Shown piece by piece: positions 16,435 through 25,563 of a stretch of DNA of 64,000 nucleotides (its first letter is position 1; the number at the start of each line of letters is the position of its first letter). The notes beneath the pieces were generated by a model. The model was given only the letters and a program-made list of their open reading frames with translations, ran no database searches and was not told the DNA's origin. Source of the stretch: Halobacteriovoraceae bacterium (GTDB lineage Bacteria > Bdellovibrionota > Bacteriovoracia > Bacteriovoracales > Bacteriovoracaceae); NCBI GenBank assembly GCA_002707495.1, contig PAMZ01000022.1, positions 124,001 through 188,000 of the forward strand, read 5' to 3'. The position numbers and the translations under genes are program-made.

Positions 16435-18867
16435 ATCCTCAGGATTATCCAAGGAGCACATCATTGCTTCTTCATCTGTGTATTGTCCAGGTTGTGCTTG
16501 AATAACGCCATCAGCTGATGCGGCCATCATTCCAGCAGCTGCGTTTGCAGATCCTCCGCTCATTTGCATGGAATTTGCATTCTCCTGAATCTTAGCTCCA
16601 GTATTATTATCTTTAACAGTAAACTTAATCGCATCACTAGCGGCTTTCGTTCTTAGATAATACATACCAGTCTTAAGTCCTGATCTCCAAGCATGGAAAT
16701 GCATCGAACTTAATTTCCCCATATTCACATCTTGCATATGAATATTAAGAGATTGAGATTGGTCGATATAAGCTCCCCTATCCTTGGCCATATCGATAAT
16801 TGATTTTTGCTTGATTTCCCAAACAGTTTTATACAGTTCTTTTAGCTCCACGGGTACTGAATCAATATTCTGAATCGATCCATTATTTCTAATAATCTCA
16901 TTTTTCATTTGCTCATTCCAAAGATCAAGACTGATGAGGTCTTGCACAAGATATTTGTTAATCACAGGAAACTCTCCTGAAAGAACACGTCTTGTGTAAA
17001 GGTTGGAAGTAAATGGCTCTATACACTCATTATTTCCTAAAATCTGAGAGGTTGAAGCTGTTGGCATTGGCGCCATAAGAAGCGAGTTTCTTACCCCATG
17101 ATTTTTAATCTTCGCTCGAAGTCCAGCCCAGTCCCATCGATCACTCGGACGAACACCCCACATATCGTGCTGTAGCTGTCCTTGAGAAATTGGAGAGCCT
17201 TCATAAGAGTCATAAGCTCCATCTTTTTGAGCCAAATCATTAGAAGCAGAAAGGGCTGCAAAATAAATCGTCTCAAAAATTTCCTTATTAAGCTTTTTTG
17301 CCTCCTCGGACTCAAAAGGCATTTTAAGTTTTGCAAATGTATCAGCAAGACCTTGAACACCTAGTCCAATTGGACGATTTTTCTTATTTGAATATTCAGC
17401 TTCTGGCACTGGGTAATAATTAAGATCAATGATCTTATTTAAGTTCACAGTAGCTTTATAAACAACATCAAAAAGTTTTTGATGATTATATTCAACACCT
17501 TCAACAAACTTTGGAAGAGCGAGAGAAGCTAGGTTACAAACTGCCACTTCATCTTTTGAAGTGTACTGAATGATTTCGGTGCAAAGATTAGAGGACTTAA
17601 TCGTTCCCAAGTTCTTTTGATTCGATTTCTCATTTGCTGCATCTTTATAAAGCATAAAAGGAGAACCTGTTTCAATCTGAGATTGAAGAATTTCAAACCA
17701 CAACTTTCTAGCAGGAATCGTTTTCTTGGCACGTCCCTCTTTTTCATATTTTAGATACAATTCTCTGAATTTATCTCCATAGCTATCATCCAAACCTGGA
17801 GCTTCATGAGGACAGAATAAAGACCAATCTTTTTCTGCTTCGACTCTTTCCATGAAAAGATCATTTACCCAAAGAGCATAGAAAAGATCTCTGGCCCTCA
17901 TTTCTTCTTTACCGTGGTTCTTTTTAAGCTCTAAGAAATCAAAAATATCCGCATGCCATGGCTCTAGGTAAACAGCAAAGGATCCCTTTCTCTTTCCCCC
18001 ACCTTGATCTACATATCTAGCAGTATCATTGAAGACTCTTAGCATGGGAACAATTCCATTTGAGTAACCATTGGTTCCTTTAATAAAAGTTCCTTTGGCA
18101 CGTATATTGTGAATCGAAAGTCCAATTCCACCAGCTGATTGAGAAATAAGCGCACAATCTTTTAGCGTGTCATATATCCCTTGAATCGAATCATCTTTCA
18201 TAGATAGAAGAAAACAAGAAGACATCTGAGCTTTATTAGTTCCAGCATTAAATAAAGTTGGTGTCGCATGAGTGAACCACCTCTCACTTAAAAGATGATA
18301 AGTATCCATTGCTGCATCAATATCATCTTCATGAATCCCAAGAGCGACTCTCATTAGCATATGCTGAGGTCTTTCAACTATTTTTCCATCGATTCTTAAG
18401 AGATAAGATCTCTCTAGAGTTTTAAACCCAAAGTAGTCATACTCGAAGTCTCTAGAGTATGCGATTTCTGCACCAATTCTATCTTTATGCTCTTTTGCAA
18501 GATTATAAAGTCTCTCAGAAATAGCTGGCATAGGCTGACCCGTTTTCGCATCAACATGATTAAAAAGCCTCTCTACAGTTTCAATAAAAGAATCACTAGT
18601 TTTCCTGTGAAGGTTAGCTACGGCAATTCTTCCAGCAAGTCTTGAGAAATCCGGATGAGTTGAAGTCATATAAGCCGCAACTTCAGCAGAAAGATTATCT
18701 AATTCTTCCGTTGTGATTCCATCGAAAAGCCCCTGAATTGTTCTTTTCGCCACTTCCATAGCGTCAACGAAAGTAGTGTTTAAGCCGTAAGTCAGTTTCT
18801 GAATTCGGTGTGTGATCTTGTCAAATTGTACGGGCTCTTTTTTCCCGGAACGTGTGATTACAAACAT
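16414..18867 (-). CDS. nrdA: class I ribonucleoside-diphosphate reductase, alpha (large) subunit
   Basis: An 817-aa catalytic subunit that reduces NDPs to dNDPs. The N-terminal ATP-cone (~1-92, starting [17 protein letters not shown]) gives the dATP activity switch. Active-site cysteines are in SSCFLLS (~218) and SNLCTEI (~425). The C-terminal swinging-arm pair is CIACGS at the very end, which relays electrons from thioredoxin or glutaredoxin. The start ATG has AGGAG at 6-nt spacing. It lies 25 bp after nrdB in the order nrdB-nrdA. Length and motifs look fully functional. Regulation is set by the leader upstream of nrdB. Confidence 0.97.
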   Translation of the reverse strand: MFVITRSGKKEPVQFDKITHRIQKLTYGLNTTFVDAMEVAKRTIQGLFDGITTEELDNLSAEVAAYMTSTHPDFSRLAGRIAVANLHRKTSDSFIETVERLFNHVDAKTGQPMPAISERLYNLAKEHKDRIGAEIAYSRDFEYDYFGFKTLERSYLLRIDGKIVERPQHMLMRVALGIHEDDIDAAMDTYHLLSERWFTHATPTLFNAGTNKAQMSSCFLLSMKDDSIQGIYDTLKDCALISQSAGGIGLSIHNIRAKGTFIKGTNGYSNGIVPMLRVFNDTARYVDQGGGKRKGSFAVYLEPWHADIFDFLELKKNHGKEEMRARDLFYALWVNDLFMERVEAEKDWSLFCPHEAPGLDDSYGDKFRELYLKYEKEGRAKKTIPARKLWFEILQSQIETGSPFMLYKDAANEKSNQKNLGTIKSSNLCTEIIQYTSKDEVAVCNLASLALPKFVEGVEYNHQKLFDVVYKATVNLNKIIDLNYYPVPEAEYSNKKNRPIGLGVQGLADTFAKLKMPFESEEAKKLNKEIFETIYFAALSASNDLAQKDGAYDSYEGSPISQGQLQHDMWGVRPSDRWDWAGLRAKIKNHGVRNSLLMAPMPTASTSQILGNNECIEPFTSNLYTRRVLSGEFPVINKYLVQDLISLDLWNEQMKNEIIRNNGSIQNIDSVPVELKELYKTVWEIKQKSIIDMAKDRGAYIDQSQSLNIHMQDVNMGKLSSMHFHAWRSGLKTGMYYLRTKAASDAIKFTVKDNNTGAKIQENANSMQMSGGSANAAAGMMAASADGVIQAQPGQYTDEEAMMCSLDNPEDCIACGS

Positions 18868-18892
18868 GTGTCTCTCCTAAATGTCCTTATTA

Positions 18893-19876
18893 CTAGAAAT
18901 CCATATCTAAATTAAAATCAAATCCACCATCGCCACTCACAGAGTTCATAACACCGGCTTTTTGATATTCTGCGACCCTCTTTTCAAAGAAATTTGTTTT
19001 TCCTTGAAGAGAAATAAGTTCCATCCAATCAAATGGATTTGGAGTTCCATAAACTTCAGGAACTCCAAGCTCACGCAGAAGTCTATCTGCTACGAACTCA
19101 ATATACTGCTTCATATGATCAGCGTTCATACCAATTAGTGAAACAGGAAGGGCTTCACTAATAAACGCCTGCTCGTACTCAACGGCTTCGCGGATAAGTG
19201 CTTGAACAGTTTCAACAGGAAGTTTTTCATTCAAATGCTTATACAGAAGACAAGCAAAGTCTGTATGAAGTCCTTCATCTCTTGAGATCAATTCATTGGA
19301 GAAAGTAAGACCCGGCATAAGTCCTCTTTTCTTTAACCAGAAAATAGAACAAAAAGAGCCTGAAAAGAAAATTCCTTCCACCGCAGCAAACGCAAGAAGT
19401 CTCGTTGCAAAATTTGCTTCGTCAGAATAGATCCACTTCATGGCCCAGTCAGCTTTCTTTTGAATGCAAGGGATATTGTCTACCGCTTTAAAAAGATAGT
19501 CTTTTTCTTTGGCATCTTGGATGTAAGTATCAATGAGAAGCCCGTATGTTTCAGCATGGATATTTTCCATCGCGATTTGGAAACCGTAAAAACATCTGGC
19601 TTCAGGAATTTGCACGTCATTATAAAATCTAAGGCAAAGATTTTCATTTACGATCCCGTCACTTGCGGAAAAAAAGGCAAGTATATGTTTAATATAATGT
19701 CTTTCGTCATCGTTTAGTTTATTCCAGTCATCAAGATCTTGATAAAGATCGATTTCTTCCGCCGTCCAAAAAGACGCCATCGACTTTTTGTACATCTCCC
19801 AAATGTCGTTGTACTTGATGGGTAAAAGTACGAATCGATCATTGCTTTTGTCTAACAAAGGTTCGTTTACAGACAT
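18893..19876 (-). CDS. nrdB: class I ribonucleoside-diphosphate reductase, beta (radical) subunit
   Basis: A 327-aa R2 protein carrying the di-iron/tyrosyl radical cofactor. Metal ligands are visible in [23 protein letters not shown] (Glu, His), and [12 protein letters not shown] (Glu, Glu, His). The radical tyrosine aligns with Y in [12 protein letters not shown], so this is a normal Tyr-type and not the Phe-substituted chlamydial type. The C-terminal tail FNLDMDF resembles the eukaryotic R2 tail that docks to R1. AAGGAG precedes the ATG. First gene of the operon, with a cobalamin riboswitch in its leader. Confidence 0.96.
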   Translation of the reverse strand: MSVNEPLLDKSNDRFVLLPIKYNDIWEMYKKSMASFWTAEEIDLYQDLDDWNKLNDDERHYIKHILAFFSASDGIVNENLCLRFYNDVQIPEARCFYGFQIAMENIHAETYGLLIDTYIQDAKEKDYLFKAVDNIPCIQKKADWAMKWIYSDEANFATRLLAFAAVEGIFFSGSFCSIFWLKKRGLMPGLTFSNELISRDEGLHTDFACLLYKHLNEKLPVETVQALIREAVEYEQAFISEALPVSLIGMNADHMKQYIEFVADRLLRELGVPEVYGTPNPFDWMELISLQGKTNFFEKRVAEYQKAGVMNSVSGDGGFDFNLDMDF

Positions 19877-19944
19877 AACTTCTCCTTAAGTATTGCTATA
19901 CCGTTTATTCTCTGCGTAATTAATTTAAGGTGTTTCCAACCATT

Positions 19945-20075
19945 CGTTCCTCCTCGGGAGGGACTTCATCATTGGAGGATCTGGCTTTGTGCGTAATCAA
20001 TTCTGATCAGGCGCTTTACAGTTGCGGGACAGCTTCGGAGTTCCACCGAATTCACTCTCAATGATTGCTTAATCC
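19945..20075 (-). promoter_or_regulatory. cobalamin (B12) riboswitch in the nrdBA leader
   Basis: Read on the minus strand, the leader contains GAATTCGGTGGAACTCCGAA (20053 to 20034), then GCTGTCCCGCAACTGTAA (20033 to 20016), and a B12-box-like AAGCCAGATCC (around 19988 to 19976). These are the conserved elements of the cobalamin aptamer in the right order and spacing. CAATCATTG (20067-20059) pairs with CAATGATG near 19975-19968, closing the core. A CCTCC/GGAGG hairpin follows (19948-19961), ~70 nt before the nrdB start, and may be part of the expression platform. The predicted effect is repression of class I RNR when adenosylcobalamin is plentiful. The OFF mechanism (termination or ribosome-site masking) is not clear. 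Confidence 0.87.
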
Positions 20076-20116
20076 TAGAGTAAAGGGTGCTTAACTTTCG
20101 GGCCAGAAAAACTTTC

Positions 20117-20132
20117 TTACAATATCTAATTT
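20117..20132 (-). promoter_or_regulatory. candidate NrdR box 1
   Basis: The minus-strand sequence aaatTAGATATTGTaa matches much of the palindromic NrdR consensus acaCwAtATaTwGwgt, with C4 and G15 not kept. It lies exactly 60 bp from box 2 and just upstream of the riboswitch. NrdR is the zinc-finger/ATP-cone repressor of RNR genes. Confidence 0.5.
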
Positions 20133-20176
20133 TTTGGAATATACAGTGGTATCAACCGCTTAACACTTTCTTAACA

Positions 20177-20192
20177 CCACAATATCTAGGGG
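20177..20192 (-). promoter_or_regulatory. candidate NrdR box 2
   Basis: The minus-strand sequence cccCTAGATATTGTGg matches nearly all core positions of the NrdR consensus. A TTGACA hexamer sits immediately upstream (20201-20196, minus), consistent with an operator over a promoter, although I could not pair it with a good -10. NrdR boxes normally come in pairs; the pair here is spaced wider (60 bp) than usual. Confidence 0.6.
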
Positions 20193-20276
20193 TGGTGTCA
20201 AAGACATAAAACACCCTTTATTTAAGCACTCATAGTCATTATTGGGTTTTTTAAATAAAGAATATAGAATCAAGGC

Positions 20277-20507
20277 ATGAAAAGATTTCGCTGGATATTT
20301 AATCTCCTCACACTCGCTGCGTTAGCGTATGCTGTGTTAGAAATAAAGAGTTTTCTAGAGATTAATTTCGTTGAAAACGACACCAAAGCAAAACATCAGC
20401 TCAATCAATTTCTAAATGGAAAAGAACCGCAGCCTAGTAGGCGTGCTATAGCACCTGAAACCAAAAATTCAGAACCGTCATTGCCCCACCCGACAAAACA
20501 GGAATAG
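20277..20507 (+). CDS. small membrane protein, unknown (tentative)
   Basis: A 76-aa frame with an N-terminal hydrophobic helix (~residues 7-27), a short charged middle and a Pro/Glu-rich tail. It starts at ATG 20277 with only a weak AAGG upstream, and diverges from the nrd promoter. Its last 62 bp overlap the 3' end of the kinase-like gene on the other strand, which weakens the case. Composition is protein-like; no homologue recognised. Confidence 0.4.
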   Translation: MKRFRWIFNLLTLAALAYAVLEIKSFLEINFVENDTKAKHQLNQFLNGKEPQPSRRAIAPETKNSEPSLPHPTKQE

Positions 20508-21045
20508 TGAGATTATCATCTATATTAAAAGCGCTCACGAGCTCGGAGAGGGCTCCAACAACGGCGCTAAAAAAAGCGAAGATAATAATATTTTTCGAAT
20601 TATTATTGATCATTAAAAAATAAATCATTGATAAGCAAAAACAGCTCATAAACGCTGCAATCGTTCCCTGTAAAGTTTTGTTGGGGAGAAGTCTGTCTTT
20701 ACCAAGATAAACTCCAACTATACTAGCTATTGGGTCAGAAAATATTAAAAACAAGATGGCCAAGACTGCTATCTTCTCTGGAAAGAGATAGATGGTTAAG
20801 GCGACTCCTAGAGCATAAAAAGGCAAGCCTGAGAAGCTTAGTTTTTCAGAGCGACGCATGATGGGACCAAAATGCTTCTCCAGTGCTGAATTAAAACTAG
20901 GGTTTTTAAACCGTCTAAAATCAACAAAAAAACCAAAAAGAGCAACGCCGATAGAGAAATGTGCAAAAGCGATAATGGGAAACTCCAAGTAATAATATCC
21001 CAGTAGACCTAACACTCCCACAACCACATGCCATACCCTTCGCAT
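20446..21045 (-). CDS. phytol/dolichol kinase-like (CTP-dependent polyprenol kinase family) membrane protein
   Basis: A 199-aa protein with about six membrane helices. Motifs are those of the SEC59/VTE5 (dolichol/phytol kinase) and CdsA-related group: SDPIASIVGVYLGKDRL, KTLQGTIAAF, and DDNLTIPVLSG near the C terminus. Members phosphorylate polyprenols or phytol with CTP. It starts MRRVWHVVVG (His conserved in family). The ribosome site upstream is poor. The substrate is unknown; a role in lipid or isoprenoid phosphate recycling is inference. Confidence 0.8.
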   Translation of the reverse strand: MRRVWHVVVGVLGLLGYYYLEFPIIAFAHFSIGVALFGFFVDFRRFKNPSFNSALEKHFGPIMRRSEKLSFSGLPFYALGVALTIYLFPEKIAVLAILFLIFSDPIASIVGVYLGKDRLLPNKTLQGTIAAFMSCFCLSMIYFLMINNNSKNIIIFAFFSAVVGALSELVSAFNIDDNLTIPVLSGGAMTVLNFWFQVL

Positions 21046-21097
21046 AAGATGTAATTCTGATCGTTTCGCTAAACTAATTTCTTTTCCCTCACTGAGC

Positions 21098-21130
21098 TTT
21101 CAATAGTATAATTTCCCTCTATAATATAAT
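21098..21130 (+). promoter_or_regulatory. candidate promoter of the parA-like operon
   Basis: Three TATAAT hexamers occur at 21107-21112, 21120-21125 and 21125-21130, between divergent genes. A TTTCAA at 21098-21103 lies 16 bp before the second. The weak -35 match leaves the exact choice open. Confidence 0.45.
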
Positions 21131-21151
21131 GGACCATAACGAAAAGATACT

Positions 21152-22099
21152 ATGAATTTATCGCAGCAACTACAGGACAATAACACACTTTTAGGACAAT
21201 CACGGCGGTGTAAAATATGGGCCGTGGGTGGCGGTAAAGGTGGTGTCGGAAAAAGTTTAGTGACGGCTAATACATCAATTTGCCTTGCCCTTATGGGTTA
21301 TAAGGTTGTCACTGTAGACTTAGATCTTGGTGGTGCAAATATGCACACTTGTCTAGGAATTCCTATCCCCGAAAAAACTTTGTCAGATTATATATCTAAA
21401 AAAGTTTCTAACTTCAGCGACCTTCTGGTTCAAACACCAGTGAAAAATTTAAGCATTATTTCTGGTGCCCAAGATGAACTTGGAATCGCGAACTTAAAAC
21501 AAATGCATAAAAACAAAATCCTCTCCAAGCTTGGAAGTCTGGATGCCGACTATGTCCTTTTAGATCTTGGTGCAGGTACGACTTTTAATACATTAGACTT
21601 TTTTATCAGTGCTGATAAAGGAGTTCTAGTCATACTTCCTGAGCCTACTTCTATTGAGAATACCTACCGCTTTATAAAATCAGTCTACCATCGGAGACTT
21701 AAAATGATTGAGGAGCTTTTGGATATACAGCCTCTGATCAATCAAGCCATGAACGCTAAAATCAATACACCTCAGAGCACTCCCGTTGATTTAGTAAAAA
21801 AGATTTCAGAACTCAACCCTGAGATGGGACAAAAGCTAAGAGCTGAAATAGGTAAATTCAAACCGCAAATAATTATTAATCAAATTCGTAATCAACAAGA
21901 TATCGATATCGGATTTTCGATCCAAAGTGTTTGTAAAAGATATTTTGGAATAGATATGGATTATGTTGGATATTTGGATTATGACTCCTCGGTATGGCAA
22001 TCCGTCAAAAAACGCAAACCGCTTTTAATGGAATTTCCAAACTCGAGACTAGTTAATAATTTTGATCGAATCGTACACAAACTATTGGAGATAAACTAA
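21152..22099 (+). CDS. ParA/MinD-family ATPase (FlhG-like)
   Basis: A 315-aa deviant-Walker ATPase. The P-loop GGKGGVGKS has the signature first Lys (~residues 25-33), followed by Walker A' VDLDLGGANMHTCLG and a switch region LLDLGAGTTFNTLDFF. The family positions proteins or chromosomes at membranes or nucleoid. It lacks the clear C-terminal amphipathic helix expected of true MinD. MinD/FlhG-type proteins sit beside the same HTH and pseudouridine synthase genes in other delta-proteobacteria-like groups (recollection). It is the first of a run of closely spaced genes that continues to tatD. A different use, such as polar localisation, is possible. Confidence 0.85.
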   Translation: MNLSQQLQDNNTLLGQSRRCKIWAVGGGKGGVGKSLVTANTSICLALMGYKVVTVDLDLGGANMHTCLGIPIPEKTLSDYISKKVSNFSDLLVQTPVKNLSIISGAQDELGIANLKQMHKNKILSKLGSLDADYVLLDLGAGTTFNTLDFFISADKGVLVILPEPTSIENTYRFIKSVYHRRLKMIEELLDIQPLINQAMNAKINTPQSTPVDLVKKISELNPEMGQKLRAEIGKFKPQIIINQIRNQQDIDIGFSIQSVCKRYFGIDMDYVGYLDYDSSVWQSVKKRKPLLMEFPNSRLVNNFDRIVHKLLEIN

Positions 22100-22100
22100 C

Positions 22101-22868
22101 GTGATGGCCATGGAAGAAAGAAACAATTATTACGAAGTACTCGAAGTTGACCCTTCTGCAACCTTACAAGAAATCCATAATGCTTATGTTAGAGCTAAGA
22201 ATGCTTACTCAGGAGATTCTGCGGCTTTATACTCTTTAATGTCACAAGATGAATGTGACAAAATAATCAATCAAATTGAAGAGGCCTATTCAATATTAGG
22301 TGTAGCAGAAAAACGAAGAGAATATGATCGAGCGCGTGGATTTAATCAATCATTTACACCAGAGGGCTTCCAAGAAGAGATCATTAATAAGCCAGACTAC
22401 ATGCCTCACAAACAAGAAGTCGATAAATCGCCCTCTATGGCACAAATGCATAATGAACTAATACAAGAAAATGTGAGAAAAGAAGAATTCAGGTATCAAC
22501 AAGAGCATTCTTCAAGATCAGAGGCTTCTGTTTCAAAAATTCAAGCCGTGAAAAAATTTGGACTTAATTTCCAAGAAGATCCTATCTTTGAACAAGAAAT
22601 AGAAAATTGTAATGAGTATACTGGTGAATTTCTTGCCAAGATTCGTGAATACAAAGGCGTTACTATTGAGCGGATGGCAGATATGACGAAAATTTCAAAA
22701 ACCTATATCAAGCATATAGAGGCTGATGATCATGAGAACCTCCCAGCGGTGGTCTACACCAGAGGATTTGTTTATCAATACGCAAAATGTTTAAAGCTCA
22801 ATCCTGATATTGTTGCAACTTCATATTTACATCATATTAAGCGGCTTAAAAACCCTACCAATGTCTAG
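22101..22868 (+). CDS. J-domain-like/RodZ-type helix-turn-helix protein
   Basis: A 255-aa two-domain protein. Residues ~5-75 fold like a DnaJ J-domain (NNYYEVLEVDPSAT start, EAYSILG...RREYD end), but the HPD tripeptide needed to activate Hsp70 is absent from the loop (AKNAYSGDSAA instead). A charged linker follows, then a RodZ-type HTH_25 domain at ~170-245 (TIERMADMTKISKTYIKHIEADD, VVYTRGFVYQYAKCL). There is no transmembrane helix, so it ends where RodZ would cross the membrane. GTG 22101 and ATG 22104 are both possible starts behind GGAG. It lies 1 bp after the ParA-like gene, so the two may cooperate. Confidence 0.8.
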   Translation: MMAMEERNNYYEVLEVDPSATLQEIHNAYVRAKNAYSGDSAALYSLMSQDECDKIINQIEEAYSILGVAEKRREYDRARGFNQSFTPEGFQEEIINKPDYMPHKQEVDKSPSMAQMHNELIQENVRKEEFRYQQEHSSRSEASVSKIQAVKKFGLNFQEDPIFEQEIENCNEYTGEFLAKIREYKGVTIERMADMTKISKTYIKHIEADDHENLPAVVYTRGFVYQYAKCLKLNPDIVATSYLHHIKRLKNPTNV

Positions 22869-22874
22869 AATCAA

Positions 22875-23843
22875 ATGAGTGAACGGCATCAAGTTGAAGT
22901 AACTTCACAAGAAAGAGAAGAATTCAAAAGACTTGACGCTTTTTTAGCAGCAAAATTTCCAAAGTATTCTCGAAGCTTAATTAAAAAATTTTTTGAAAAA
23001 GGTTTTTTTACCTCAAAAGATACTAAGCTAGATTTAAAAAAGATCCCTTCAAGTGATTGTGTCATTTTTTTTCATGAACCTGATCCCGAGCCTGTCGATA
23101 TCCAACCTCAAGACATACCTTTAGATATATTATTTGAGGATGAACACCTTATTGTGATCAACAAACCCGCGGGGCTTGTGGTTCATCCCGCAGCGGGAAA
23201 CCGTGATGGTACCCTGGTCAATGCACTGCTATTTCATATCAAAGACCTCAAAGGTATTGGTAGCGAATTAAGGCCAGGCATTGTGCATAGACTGGATAAA
23301 GGGACCAGTGGAATTATGGTCGCAGCAAAATCTCAAGCCGCTCATGAAGGATTGGTCAAATTATTTTCAAGTCACGATATAGCTAGAAAATACCAAGCAC
23401 TCGCTCTGGGAGCAAGAATACCCTCTGAACAAACTTTAGAAAGCATGATTGGCAGAAGCTCCCATAACCGGCTAAAGATGACCACTAAAACGAGTCAGGG
23501 GAAATCGGCCATGACACATTTAAAAGTTGTGGAATATTTTAAGTTTGTTTCTCATATTGAATGCACTCTCGAGACCGGTAGAACACACCAAATTAGAGTT
23601 CATTTGTCGGAACTTATAAATGCTCCCATTATAAATGATCCTCTTTATGGACGAGAGGGTGACGCTAAAAGACTTCTTTCAAACGATATAAAATCTATTC
23701 TCAAGGGTTATGAACATCCACTACTTCATGCAAAAGTCCTGGGATTTAAGCATCCCATTACAGGACAAGAAATGTATTTTGAACAAGAGCCTCCAGAAAT
23801 CTTTCAGCGCTGTCTTGAGCAATTTCGGAGTGAAAGTGAATAG
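22875..23843 (+). CDS. RluD-family 23S rRNA pseudouridine synthase
   Basis: A 322-aa protein with an N-terminal S4 RNA-binding domain (~15-75) and the RluA-type catalytic domain. The catalytic Asp lies in IVHRLDKGTSG (~140). The VINKPAGLVVHP strand (~92) and the TGRTHQIRVHL motif (~235) are also typical. It converts uridines in rRNA to pseudouridine; RluD-type enzymes act on helix 69 of 23S. The exact target cannot be assigned. It is closely spaced with neighbours (6 bp upstream; overlaps pgeF downstream). Confidence 0.92.
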   Translation: MSERHQVEVTSQEREEFKRLDAFLAAKFPKYSRSLIKKFFEKGFFTSKDTKLDLKKIPSSDCVIFFHEPDPEPVDIQPQDIPLDILFEDEHLIVINKPAGLVVHPAAGNRDGTLVNALLFHIKDLKGIGSELRPGIVHRLDKGTSGIMVAAKSQAAHEGLVKLFSSHDIARKYQALALGARIPSEQTLESMIGRSSHNRLKMTTKTSQGKSAMTHLKVVEYFKFVSHIECTLETGRTHQIRVHLSELINAPIINDPLYGREGDAKRLLSNDIKSILKGYEHPLLHAKVLGFKHPITGQEMYFEQEPPEIFQRCLEQFRSESE

Positions 23844-24420
23844 TCTCTTAACTAAAAAATACTCTCAAGGTCGCTTTGAAGTTTTTCCAGAGAGGCCAGA
23901 ACTCGATATCATCCACGTTAAACAGGAGCACACCAGTATTATTAAAGAGTATACGAGTGAAAGTTTGGAAGATATTGTCGCCGATGGAATCATCACAACC
24001 TTTGAATGTCTATCTAATAAGGCTTTAGCAATAAAAACTGCCGACTGTCTTCCGATTTTATTTCTGGGTGATAAGGTTGCTCTCGTGCACGCTGGATGGA
24101 AAGGACTAGCAAACGGAATTTTAGACCATAAACTCCTTACTCAAGAATCATGGTCTCATATCCTTATTGGTCCCTCTATTCATCATTACGAGGTTCAGCC
24201 AGACTTTAAAGATAATTTTCCCAATTCCCCTCATTTCTCACAGCGAAATAAGGCTTTATTTTTTAATTTACAAGCAGAAGCCTTAGATCAGCTTAAAGAA
24301 CTATTCCCTCAAAGCAAAATAGAAGATACAAGAGTGTGCACTTGGAAAAATTCTCGCTATAATAGCTACCGACGCGATAAAACCAAACAAAGAAACTGGA
24401 ATATATTTATAAAGGATTAA
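23836..24420 (+). CDS. pgeF: YfiH/PgeF family (purine nucleoside phosphorylase / 'multicopper polyphenol oxidase' family)
   Basis: A 194-aa protein. Family landmarks are AIKTADCLPI (conserved Cys) and LVHAGWKGL (conserved His), which with an earlier His form the metal site. The family was annotated as laccase; E. coli YfiH is reported to act in peptidoglycan quality control and other members as purine nucleoside-cleaving enzymes. The frame is open back to 23710, but GGAG at 23826-23829 spaces properly only with GTG 23836, so that is the start. It overlaps rluD by 8 bp, a common pairing. Confidence 0.87.
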   Translation: MNSLLTKKYSQGRFEVFPERPELDIIHVKQEHTSIIKEYTSESLEDIVADGIITTFECLSNKALAIKTADCLPILFLGDKVALVHAGWKGLANGILDHKLLTQESWSHILIGPSIHHYEVQPDFKDNFPNSPHFSQRNKALFFNLQAEALDQLKELFPQSKIEDTRVCTWKNSRYNSYRRDKTKQRNWNIFIKD

Positions 24421-24423
24421 AGT

Positions 24424-25563
24424 ATGTCTCAAAGAACTCTCACCACTCAAGGCCTCGTTCTCCCTAAATTTATTTTTATACTCATAAGCATTGGAATGAT
24501 CATTGTCAGCGCTTATCTTACCAACCATTATATGGACACTTTTTTTCCCTCAGGATTAAAAGGTACCTCGAACCTTTGTAATATAAGTGATTTTTGGGGT
24601 TGTGATAAAGCAACGCTCTCTCCTCTGGGTAATCTAGCAGGTATACCGACTTCATTTTTTGGGCTTATGATTGGTGTGATTGGTTTAATTGGTGGGGTCA
24701 TTGGTCGAAAAGAAATAGAGTCAACGCTTAAAATTTTATTTGCAATAAACTTTTTAGGCTGTCTCATTCTATTTGCCTACTCTCTTATAGCTCTTGGTGG
24801 TCTTTGTCCGATGTGCTTTGTTTATTATGTTTTATCAGGAGTTGGAACTTTCATGCTTTTCAAAATGTCAGATCTCAACCCAGCAGTTGATGTGAGAGTT
24901 GCAGGAATAATGGCAGTTGGTTTTCTGATCCCCGTTGGGGTTATGGCCATGCATATCGGATCTAAACAGAAACAAAAGGAACTTTTGGCTTCGTCTTACA
25001 TCAAGCAGTTTCAGTCTCTAAAAGATTATGGGGATCCCGTAACGGAGTCACCTTTTAAGCTTCACTCTGCCTCTGAAAATTTTTCGGACGGAAAAATTAG
25101 AATCAGTGTGTTTTCTGACTTTCAATGTCCTTATTGTAAGTTAGCTGCGGAGCAAACAGAAGAAATTATCAAAGATTTTGGGGAGAAAGTTAATATTCAA
25201 TATTTTTTCTATCCTCTAGATTCGACTTGTAATACAAAAATGAAAGGCTCGCTTCATCCATTTGCCTGCTACTCCGCCTATTTGGCAGCTTGCGATCAGG
25301 AGAAGTTTAAAGAGGTTCATGACTATCTTTTTGCCAATCAAGAGAGTATTAGTTTCGAAAAGCTTAAAGAGTGGCAGTCCAAATTTGAACTCTCAGGGTG
25401 TTTTGAAAATGAAAGTGTCAAAGACTACATTCAGCAAACCTTAAATGCAGGCGAGCAATTTTCACTTAAGTCTACGCCTACAATTATTGTTAATGGGAAA
25501 AAGCTCGAAGGTCTTATTCCTTATGAGCATATGAAGGGAATATTACAATCACTTACAAAATAA
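24424..25563 (+). CDS. VKOR-DsbA fusion, disulfide bond formation protein
   Basis: A 379-aa protein joining both halves of a disulfide pathway. Residues ~15-165 form a VKOR domain with several helices; the loop Cys pair is around NLCNISDFWGC (~50-58) and the quinone-reducing site is LCPMC (~128-132). Residues ~200-379 form a periplasmic thioredoxin-fold domain of DsbA/DsbG type with active site CPYC (~234) and the cis-Pro loop STPTIIV. VKOR re-oxidises the Trx-like domain and passes electrons to quinone. AAGGA precedes the ATG. The gene's end overlaps the inferred start of tatD. Confidence 0.9.
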   Translation: MSQRTLTTQGLVLPKFIFILISIGMIIVSAYLTNHYMDTFFPSGLKGTSNLCNISDFWGCDKATLSPLGNLAGIPTSFFGLMIGVIGLIGGVIGRKEIESTLKILFAINFLGCLILFAYSLIALGGLCPMCFVYYVLSGVGTFMLFKMSDLNPAVDVRVAGIMAVGFLIPVGVMAMHIGSKQKQKELLASSYIKQFQSLKDYGDPVTESPFKLHSASENFSDGKIRISVFSDFQCPYCKLAAEQTEEIIKDFGEKVNIQYFFYPLDSTCNTKMKGSLHPFACYSAYLAACDQEKFKEVHDYLFANQESISFEKLKEWQSKFELSGCFENESVKDYIQQTLNAGEQFSLKSTPTIIVNGKKLEGLIPYEHMKGILQSLTK

